Source of the DNA: Parietaria judaica
Taxonomy: Eukaryota; Streptophyta; Magnoliopsida; Rosales; Urticaceae
Assembly: GCA_954871525.1 (NCBI GenBank)
Contig: OX940868.1
Coordinates: 12,328,056 to 12,392,055, forward strand
DNA: 64,000 nucleotides
Direction of reading: 5' to 3'
Made by a program: the position numbers and the translations under genes. Below, piece after piece: positions 46,271 to 55,922 of this stretch; position 1 is the stretch's first letter; every line of letters begins with the position of its first letter. The notes beneath the pieces were generated by a model. That model did not search any database, was not told where the DNA came from, and worked only from the letters and a program-made list of their open reading frames with translations.

Positions 46271-48882
46271 TTATAGTTTCGACAAGTTTTTTCCGATGGT
46301 GGTGTCATAGACCTTGAGAAAAAACCGAGCGCGTGGAATGGAAAGCTTGGACTGAAGAATGGAGCCCAGAGTCTGAATCAGCTCTTTCTTCACCACCGAG
46401 TTTATGCCGCCCATTGATACTATCTCTGCATACGCCGCCGGATCTTTGTTCCCGCCAAACTGTATCGGTATCGACCCCTTCAATATCACCATCACAAACT
46501 GTAAATGACAGAAGTTCATAACGTTAAATATTACCCCAGTTGATTGACTAAAAGAAACAAATTTACTCTACATATATATAGTTACATAAATATCACTTTT
46601 TTAGACATATATCCCTAACAACAAAGTTAATTAAGAACACATCTCTAAGGCTGACATTCACACACACCCGTACCGTATTTTACTGTTCTCAGACGGTACC
46701 GGCTTTTCGGTAGTTGAACTAAGAATTAATATTGTTTTCATTTATTGAAAATGTATTGTATTTGAAAACTATAAATCATTAATATAGCTATAAAAGACAG
46801 ATTTAATTAAGAATATTCCAAATCAAAACTACGTGTCAAATTATCCCTTGTTCAAACTCTTGATAAAAATGTTGAAAATTACATTTAAAAAAAAAAAAAA
46901 AAAAAAACCAAGATCGAACCCTGTCTCTAGTTCGGGTTGAGATGAAACAAATAAAAATAATAATAATCAATGCATATTGCAAAGTAGTCTTTAATACACT
47001 AATAAATATGTGTGTGTATGACTCACTAGAAAGATAAAGAACGATGGGATCTTTTCTATATAATATATATATTATTTTAATAATTTGTGTTCTCACGATT
47101 GTTGTTGTGTATATAACTATATATAAGCCCTACTATTAAATTCCCTAAAAAAAAAGCTCTACTATTAAATTTAAATTATGGTCCATAATGATGTGGCTGG
47201 TCGTGACTCTTGAGTCTTGATAATATATTATATGTGTATAACGTTTTTGACCGAAATGACTTGGTTACGATGACTTAGTGAATTGACAAAAGATTCCTTT
47301 TCAAGTCTTTATATATGTATATATATACTATATACTATATAATATTATATATATATATATGTGTGTATGTGTTCACACTTCAAAGTTCAAACACATAAAG
47401 ATGCATGAAGGAAGATAAAACGAAAACGACTGCGTTTACTATGTTTCTTTGTGCACAAAACAACTTGTAAGCTTTATCCTTTATTTAATATAATTATCTA
47501 AATCCTTACGTTAATTATTGCTCGACCTCTTAACTTAACGTTGTATTTAATTCTTGTTAATGAAGTGACCAGAATGCTTAGTCCAATAATAATTTGTGCA
47601 CGTGATCAAGTAAGACAAATGATTTACTATCACTCACTCTTAAATGAATCCTCTAATCTAAATAGAAAAAATTAAACTTATTCGTTAATACATTTTCTAA
47701 TAGTTTGCGAGTAGTAATAGTAATGGAGACTGGAGAGTAAGGAAATATTAACTGATTTTAAATTATATTAAAATATGTAAATTAATCGTAATGTACAGCT
47801 AGTGTTTTTTTCTCTTCATTAGAAAGGTGTTAACGAACTTAATTAGAATTTAAAACTAATTAGAAGTACATACTTTTTAAGAAATAGTCAATGACTTTCG
47901 TCCTACCAGAAAATCTATAGGAAAATCAACAAAAATGCAATTCAACCAAATACACAACACTTTCGGCACTATTTAATTAAGAAGCACTTATAAGATTTAG
48001 TCCCCTTGCATTAATTAAAATAACATATAGTGGGATATGAAAGAAGCAATAAAAAAATATCCAATATACATACATATATATAACAAATTTTTGATAATTT
48101 AACCATTTTTATTCGATCCTAATTTTAAGACTATTATAAATTAATCTTCGTTGAATAAATATAAGAAAATTATATTATTTGCGCAGCGTCAAATCTGTTG
48201 GTATCTTTACTCTGAAGACCTTAATTATTCGATTTTAAAAACTATAAAAACAATATATAAAAAAAAATAGAGAACCGGAACCGGATACCCGGTTCCGATT
48301 TCAAAATAATAAATTCTAGTTTTAGATTTCTTTTTTTAAATGTAGTTTCCGAAACCTGATATCACATTTCTCCCTGTATTTTCTCCGAATTATTAATTGT
48401 TATACTTTACGTTATTATTCCATCAACTACTCCTTTCATTAAATATGTTTTTGGCTTTTTCTTATGTCCTTGCTCCTTCATCTTTAGTATTTCAACAACT
48501 ATGACTTTGTGATTTTGGAATTTGCAATCTATCCTCTTATTCAATATGTGGTTGAGAAAATCTACATCACTCAAATTACAAATTCTGCCGTTTCTAAATG
48601 ACTCAATCCAACTACAAAATTAAGCTAATTCTTATACAATTATATATAAACAAACAAACGGGTCGAGAAATTATCAAAATCCTCAAACGAAAAGCTTTCG
48701 AACCCGGAAATGAATCGAGGAGAAGAAGCAAGTTTTGGATGAAAGTTTATGAAGGGGAAAGAGAAGATTACGTTTTGAGGCTTGCCGATGATGGAGGAGA
48801 CAGCTTTTGTGGCCTCTGAGAAGATGGGATCGGTGTCGATCCCCTCCAAATCCACGTTGGTCGAGATGTAGAGACAAGGCAT
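46271..48882 (-). CDS. MDL3: MIF/D-dopachrome tautomerase-like protein with peroxisomal signal, MDL3 type
   Basis: Exon 1 (48882-48772, 37 codons) and exon 2 (46498-46271, 75 codons and stop) make 112 residues, the length of Arabidopsis MDL3. It starts MPCLYISTNVDLEGIDTDPI with Pro2 and the GKP lysine, continues FVMVILKGSIPIQFGGNKDP and SIPRARFFLKVYDTTIGKN, and ends in SKL, a canonical PTS1 signal for import into peroxisomes, as in MDL3. The sister gene upstream has a third exon; here the second exon reads on through that position to form the tail. Exon 1 splits at the same codon as in the sister, so the two are paralogues in the same orientation, 1.7 kb apart. The single intron is 2273 nt. 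Confidence 0.92.
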
Positions 48883-50402
48883 GTTGTTGTTGTTGATCTT
48901 CAAAACACTTTAAGACAGAGAGAGAGAGAGGAAAGAGATCGATCTCTCTTGTGTTAGTGTTCGAAGGTTGTTGTTTCTGCTTCTCTCTATTTATACTCGC
49001 AGTTTTCACATAAGAGAGAGCAAGTACAATATTCAATCGTTTTCACTGTTTCCACACACGTTTTTCTCATTGGGAAAATCAATCCTTTGTTTTTATCAGG
49101 GTATTAATTTTCTAGGATTGCTTGTTTTTAGATTTCACCACAGCTCACTAGTCACTACCCTCACAATTAATGAAGTTTACATGGCTTATATTAACCTTAA
49201 CTCTGTCAAAAAGTAGTGCTATCTATTTTTGGACATTTCTTGCTTCTGTCGATTAAATAAAAATTGGATTACGTTTCCTAACTTGGTGGTTGCTTACTCT
49301 TCTCTCAAAAACATATAATTGAGCAATTATAAGCTCACTAATTGTGATTTTTCTCACTTCAATGATTTTTACTAGTTGGTTTTCAAATAAATTGAGCTCT
49401 AGGTCAAACAAGGTACATATGAGTGTGCGCCACTGCCAAAAGACAACAACTTGGTATGATCTTGTTGCTTTCACATGACACATTTATCATTGATAAATGA
49501 AAAAAAAAATCATTTATCTTTTAAAAACTAAATTGTTCTTGTCTAGATTCGAGTTTCATGTTATCTTTGTACATTTCGAAATTCAACTTATCGTATGACA
49601 TGGTATTTTCGCATATGTAGATCAATCCAAATAAACAAAAAATAATTAATTTAGTGATAAATAATTCGTGCCACAACATTTTCGATCTCAACGATATTTC
49701 TAATGTAAAATGAATTTCTCGTGACCGCATCGTCAGTTTAATATTCTCGTTAAATATACTTGGTAAATATCTGTCAAAAAAACAAAACAAAACAAAAAAC
49801 TTGCTAAAAATTTTGGTTGGTCTGGACCAGTTGTCGTATACATACAAAAGAATAAGAAGAATACGTTGACTAGAGTTTACAGTACATAACTTGATTAATG
49901 TACATATAACCTAAGTCTTCTCTTATATTGTTGATTAATAACTAGCTTTAACAACTAATTTTGAATCTCTTATTGCTGAATGTTATGAATGTATTATCGA
50001 CTAATTTAAAATTAATTTTATGATATGGTGTTTAGATAGTGATGATAGTTGAATATTAAAATTTGGGGTCATCAATACTTGTGAGACTAAAATCGTCAAA
50101 TAGGGCCTAGTCAAAGAGTAATTTTTTAAACGTATCGATGATTTGATACAGCTAGAGAAAACTTCTAAGTTATAACAGCTAATCATTGATCTCGTTAATT
50201 ATTTATTTTATTAAACTTCTTTTTTTTTTTTTTTTTTGAAAGCCTATTTTATTAAACTTCTAACAGATGGAGAGGGAAGAAGGTGTTTGAGGGTATTTTA
50301 GTAAAAAAATTATTATGATAGCTCTTTCTATATAGAAATGAAAACTTGAAAACTAAGGGCATCTTCAATGTTTAACAATATTTCTACTTCAATGTACAAT
50401 CT
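48883..50402. other. 5' flank of the MDL3 gene and AT-rich intergenic DNA
   Basis: A (GA)n tract at about 48917-48931 lies in the likely leader. Beyond about 49040 the sequence is AT-rich without credible frames (minus frames near 49253-49847 show no family features). Confidence 0.45.
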
Positions 50403-50411
50403 TAATTTTTA

Positions 50412-51260
50412 GGGTAAATTGCAGCTAATGTACCCAATGTTTGATCGGCTACGGATTATGTACCCAAATTTAATTCCGTTAGATTTTCATGTTTTCCGTC
50501 ACTTGACCGTCAACGAGTGATTCATCCTCTATATGTACACTTTTTTGTATTTTTGGCATAACTCACTCATTTGTTGTCCAAATTTCATGAATAAACTATT
50601 CTTGGAAATCTAAGAGATATATCTACAACTTTAATATTTTAATTTTTGTATGATGAAACGTAAAACTACAGAGTTGTAGATAAATATTTTATCTTTTCAA
50701 CGGTAGTTTATTTATAAATTTTGGAGCAAAAATGAATGATTCATGCCAAAAATATGAAAGATGTGATATGAAAAATATTTCGTATTTTTGGCATAACTTA
50801 CTCTTTTTTTTTCCAAAATTTATAAATAAACTACCGTCGGAAAGATAAAAGATTTATCTAAAACGTTTAGTTTTATATTTTATCATAAAAATTCATTAAG
50901 TCTATTAAAATTTTCTCAAAACAAATATTTGCATTACATTAATGTCCAGTTTTACGTTGTAATTGAAATTTCGTAATTTTTTACACTTTTTTTTACAAAA
51001 GTTAAAACACCAAAGTTTTAGAAATATCTCTTAACTTTCCAACAGTAGTTTATTCGTGAAATATGGACAAACAATGAGTGTGTTATGCTAAAAATACAAA
51101 AAATGTACATATAGGAGGAATCACTTGGTGACGGTCAAGTGACAAAAACACGAAAAAAATCTAATGGAATCAAGTTTGGGTATATTAGCCGTCAAAAATA
51201 AACATTGTGTATATAATCCGCAGCCGATCAAACGTTAGGTACATTAGCCGCAGTTTACCC
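50412..51260. mobile_element. palindromic Mutator-like element with 9-bp duplication
   Basis: The ends GGGTAAATTGCAGCTAATGTA and their inverse (TACATTAGCCGCAGTTTACCC) are long imperfect inverted repeats that extend at least 120 bases. A perfect 9-bp direct repeat TAATTTTTA flanks the element (50403-50411 and 51261-51269), the size typical of Mutator-like transposons. Inside, a roughly 130-base unit containing 'tttttggcataactcactc' and 'aataaactac' occurs four times in alternating orientation (about 50550-50640, 50650-50760, 50780-50870, 51000-51110), so the whole can fold in nested hairpins. No transposase. Confidence 0.82.
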
Positions 51261-51269
51261 TAATTTTTA

Positions 51270-52079
51270 CTCTAAAAATTGCTCTATAATTTGTAAATTT
51301 GCAAGATTAATTACCAACCATAAAAATAAAGGAAACTTCAGTTTTTGACCCCCAAAACACAAGTTTGAATACCTCTCAATAATTATACCCCAAGTTGATT
51401 TGACTCATACCTTGGGTTAACTAACCCAACTAGTTAACCAAACCAAACACTCTCAATCTCTTATTCCCTCGAACGTGGCCAGAGTTAACAGCGTTACAAG
51501 AATGGAGCGGTCAACTCCCCAAATGCGAATTTGGGTATTTTGCCACCACTTTTAAACTTTGGGTACACATTGGGTTTTTTTTACCAAACTTTAGGTATTT
51601 TTGCGTTCATTAACCCTAAATAGATATTAAGTTGTGATATTAATACTAATGAAAATATAAAAAAATCTAAATATTTTATTATTATAGAATATAAAAATTA
51701 ACTTTATATTACACAATTCATTACTTTATTAGTTGTATATATTCTATATAGTTCAACTAAGCAATTTCAACTTCATTAATCAATTTCAAAATTCGCTAAT
51801 CGGTTTGAATTTTTTTTATTAACTAGAGTTTTGGTATACTATAATATATACTTTCTAAGAATGTGTATGAATGTTCAAGTATGTGATTGAATTTTATTTG
51901 CATTATGTTACTCGATGTTCAAAATGAGTATTCGAATATCGAGCATACACAAAGTATTAAAGGTATTATTGTTCAATACTCTATTTATTATCTTCTATGT
52001 TTGTATAAATTTTAATTTGTATTGAATTTCATTTATACTTTTCACTCAAAGACATAAATGATTATTACATATCAACCCG
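51270..52079. other. AT-rich intergenic DNA, possible further MITE
   Basis: The stretch 51330-51620 ends in 'gcgttcattaaccctaaa', a phrase resembling the termini of the elements at 50412 and 56756, but no matching left end was found. The rest is AT-rich without genes. Confidence 0.35.
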
Positions 52080-52273
52080 AAAAATCCGCCCCGCCCTGCC
52101 CTGCCCCGTGATATTGTGGGTTCGGGCTCATGGCCGGGGTGGGCCTTAATGGCTCTTTCAAAATCCATTCCGCCCCGCACATTGAACGGGGTGGGTCAGC
52201 CCTCCCGGGTTAATATGGGGGCTTAACAAGTTATGGGCCGGGCCGGGCCACCCCGGCCCACTTGACACCTCTA
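52080..52273. mobile_element. right end of a hAT-like element with GC-rich words
   Basis: A GC-rich island of 'gggccgggcc' and 'ccccgccctgcc' words ends in TTGACACCTCTA, the inverse of the common plant hAT terminus TAGAGGTGTCAA. The left terminus is not recognisable and no target duplication was found. Confidence 0.45.
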
Positions 52274-52285
52274 CACCAATGGGAT

Positions 52286-53331
52286 AAATTTCACCCTAAG
52301 AACCGAATTTCCATGATTTAGGATAGATGAAATGAGAATATGCGTATGAAATTCAAATTAGCTATTATTGTGACCCATTTCCCTTAAATAATAAACCCAA
52401 ATGTATTTAACTCTAAAAGAAATAGTTATTTAAATTTTGAATGTAGATTAAGAAGTTTATAACAATTACATGTTAAATTGAGTCTACCAAAACGTACTCA
52501 ACAAAAGCTATATAATTAATTATAAGCTTTGTGTGAACACCATGTTATAAGCTTGTAGTGAGGACATGGACATGTTCTTAAGTTGAAAAGTTGCAACATA
52601 CATGTTCCGATTGGAATTGTGTGAGTTGGGACCAATCTATATAGCTATACGTATAATAGCGACCTATAATAAATATAATGTTGATATAAAACCACACAAA
52701 AAATGGTATAGGACCACGATAGGTTGTGTACTGATGAACGACGTTGATGGGCTTTGTCGACGTTGCACTTATCTCTCTCTAGTCTCTACCAACTTGTGTG
52801 TAGTTTTACATTTCTACGTTAATAGCGATAGCTTGACATGCTATTACATTATGGTTATACATTTTGCTTTCACACACCAAAACCATGAAAAATATCTTTG
52901 ATCATAGGAGCGTTTTTAGAGTTAGGTTCAGGGTGTTTTGCTATAGCAAGTTAGCTGGGGTGAATCGGGAATCGGGATTTTTTTTTTGCCCGTCCTTATT
53001 TGAAATTATGCAATTTAAATAAAAATTGAGAATCGATTCATGGACTGAGACCCTATTTTTTTTTTTACAAATTAGAACATTAGTTGGATTTTTCAAGAAA
53101 TCGACTGTGTTCCAACTAGGAACGTTTTTAGCGTTAATGGTTAGGATGTTTGGTTAAAGCAGTTTAACTAGGGTGAAACAAAAATGGAAATTTGTATTCT
53201 TGTACTTTTGTTTTTCTCGCGTAGTCCTTGTTTGAAAAACATGCAATTGTGAAAAAAAAATTCATAATACAAGACTTAATGTGTTTGGTTTAACAGAAAA
53301 AAAAAATCCCAAATAGTAATCATTTGGCCTA
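52286..53331. other. AT-rich intergenic DNA with a diverged duplication
   Basis: A unit beginning 'gcgtttttagagttagg' near 52911 recurs near 53122 ('acgtttttagcgttaatgg'), about 205-210 bases away, with 'ctagggtgaa' and 'gtccttgtttgaaa' similarities following. It may be two decayed MITEs. No gene seen. Confidence 0.4.
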
Positions 53332-54004
53332 AGAGCAGCTCCAATCGAGCTTTATATTTCACTCTAAAATAGAGTGGACGCTCCAGTGGAGCTCTATACA
53401 TCACGCTATTTTAGTGTGAAAGTCATTTGATGAACAGTGTCGCGCTACCTGTTCATTGCGCTATTAATTTTATTTATTTATTTTTTGGTCCCTCAAAACT
53501 CTTATATTTATATAAGTGTTTAAAGTTTAATACAATTATTTAATATTTACCCTCAATATTATTTATAAAGGAAAAAAAAATTCTAAAAATTATTTACGGC
53601 AGGCTAAAGTATTTAACTTGTAAACATACGTTGTTTTATATAATTTAAAAGACAACGATATTTTCACAAAACACAATTACATTAGAAATTCATACAAACA
53701 CGATTAATTGTATTGTGTTGTATTTTGTTTTTTCATTGTAATTCTTATAAAATAAAATTTATTTTATGTTATTTGTATTTATATTTATAATTAATTTATA
53801 GAGTAATATTTTGCTCATTATCACAATTCTTCTAAGGTATCTAATTAGTGTTGATAATAAAAATATACGGGTATATGTATAAATAAAAGACAAAGAACAT
53901 AAAATTGAGTAAATATATAGAGTGAGAAATAGAGTTCGGTTGGAGAGAAATCACTGTTTATTGAATAATAAAGTGATAAATAGAGTCGTCGGTTGGAGAT
54001 GGCC
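53332..54004. mobile_element. PIF/Harbinger-like MITE
   Basis: The left end GAGCAGCTCCAATCG and the inverse of the right end GGCCATCTCCAACCG are imperfect inverted repeats of the type common in plant Tourist/Harbinger elements, flanked by TAA on both sides (53329-53331 and 54005-54007), that superfamily's 3-bp target. Inside, 'ctctaaaatagagt' and its variants repeat near the ends. No transposase in 673 bp. Confidence 0.6.
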
Positions 54005-54007
54005 TAA

Positions 54008-54868
54008 CATAATTAAAGATTACCACTTTATTATTCTTTATTACCACTTTGTTATTCTTTTCATCAAATCATCATATTTCTATGAATTGTGTAAATACAA
54101 AAAGTGGGATGTCATGTTCACTTGTCCTTTCAATTAACTTAACTGCTGCATTTAGAGGCGAAGACATAAAATATCATGATTGGGGAAAAAAAATAACATA
54201 ATGTAATTTTTAAAATAAGATAGAATATTAAAACGTGTAATATAAAACATATATTGCATTACAATTGTCATCTATGAATTTTTATTAATCTCGTTATCGA
54301 CTCAAAATATTATATCTTTCTTAATATACACATATAAAGTATTATTTAGCAAGTAATCTCAATTATATTACGTATTTGTTTGCATAAAATCTACAAAATA
54401 TAGTAATTACATATTTTGCTTATTGATCCATAATTAATTATATAAAAATAATTTTTAATTATAACAATAATGTTCACCCATTGAATTTCTATAATTAAAA
54501 TAATATCTCAAAGTTTTATATTATCTTATACTTAGTTCTTAAATTATTTTTTTGGGTGAATGATTTTTTTTTAAATTGTTGAATACCCAGTCATCATATA
54601 ATAAATTAATATTCGAATAACATGTTATGAATAAATTTTCTTTGAATATGGAATAGTTTAACGACATATTTGTTGAAATAAATACATCATATTTGTTAAA
54701 ATATGAGGTTTAGAGTTAAGCCTCATTAAACAATTAAGAAATCAGAAAAATAGAGAAACCTAGCTCTGTCCCTACCTCTCTTTACCCGTGTCATAAGCCC
54801 CCTTAGGATTCGCGCGCCGCCTAAGGATCCACGGTGGAGTCATTGTTTCTACGTCATATCTATGGCCC
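54008..54868. other. AT-rich intergenic DNA, no gene seen
   Basis: Strongly AT-rich until about 54770, then a short mixed stretch before the hAT element. Nothing supportable. Confidence 0.5.
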
Positions 54869-54876
54869 CCGACTAG

Positions 54877-55482
54877 TAGGGGTGTGCAAAATAATCGGTT
54901 ACCGAATTTTAAAATCGTAACCGAAAATTATCCACCTTTAAAATAATCATAACCGAATTCTTTTAAAAACACGTTAAGGTTAACCGTATTCGGTTTCAAA
55001 CAGGATAAGGTTACAGGTTATTCTTTTTTCAAAACAGGTTATTTTAATAATTGGTTTTTGTAACCGACTATAATATTAATTTTTTTATTTAAATATTTTA
55101 AATTTAAATTAAGTAGGTTTTTCTCTCTTTCCGTCAAAACCTCTTCAATTACTTTCTCCTTTTTTTTCTCGCCCACCCTTTCTTCTTTCCCCCTCCTCGA
55201 CTTTCTGTTCTTTTTTTCTCGCCTAATCTTCTTCAGTTTTTTTTATCGTTATTTGTTGATCTTGTTCATTATCTATTATTTTTATAAAAATAAACAGGTT
55301 AAGATTATTAAACAGGTTAGTCAGATTTTGATAACCGGAAATTAGGTTAACTGGTTTTCGGTTAACACCGGTTAACCGGTTTCAAGAACAGGCTAAGGTT
55401 ATTAAAACATGACTAACCGGAACTAGGTTAAGGATACCAAATAGTGAAAAATAAACAGGTTAACCAACCGGTTGCAGCCCTA
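54877..55482. mobile_element. non-autonomous hAT-like element
   Basis: The left end TAGGGGTGTGCAAAA and the inverse of the right end TAGGGCTGCAACCGG are imperfect inverted repeats. The flanks CCGACTAG (54869-54876) and CTGACTAA (55483-55490) agree at 6 of 8 positions, so the insertion is older. Ends carry GGTTAACCGG-like words, densest at 55320-55470. The core is AT-rich with no transposase. A degenerate relative lies at 19389. Confidence 0.7.
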
Positions 55483-55490
55483 CTGACTAA

Positions 55491-55922
55491 TATCGATCCA
55501 ACAATCACCAGGCCTCCGATGAATAGACGATCATAGGTGTTCCGTGCATGAGGTGGGCACCGGTAGAGGCTTCACTCGGTCATTGAAGCTCCTTGCTCGA
55601 AGATCGACGATGAAGAATTCAAGGAAAAAGATCAAGCACACAACAAGAGGTAATCCGATTGATTCAATATTTAGAATTCAGTTGATATTTCCGACATTAA
55701 TTGACCCAGGAAATCGGAAAAATTCCTACAGTTAAGTCCTACAGTAACCGAGTTTAAATCCCGGGTTCCGGCTGTTCTAAAGAAACGTAATATAAACCTT
55801 TCTTTTTTGTCGTAAGAGGTGGTTGCATAGAAAACGGCATCACAAAAGCCTGTCGTAAATTTTCATGCATTGCATTCTCGCGTCTCAATCTGAGGCCGAA
55901 GCTTGTCCGATCGAGGTCGTCA
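55491..55922. other. 5' flank of the SIEL-like gene
   Basis: Mixed sequence between the hAT element and the start codon; it must contain the SIEL-like promoter, but no clear TATA box is seen. Confidence 0.45.

Noticed and set aside
46850..46930. Second SINE suggested by a B-box-like 'gggttcgatc' near a poly-A/T tract (minus strand)
   Set aside because: No A box at the right distance and no target duplication; 'ggttcga' alone is too short.
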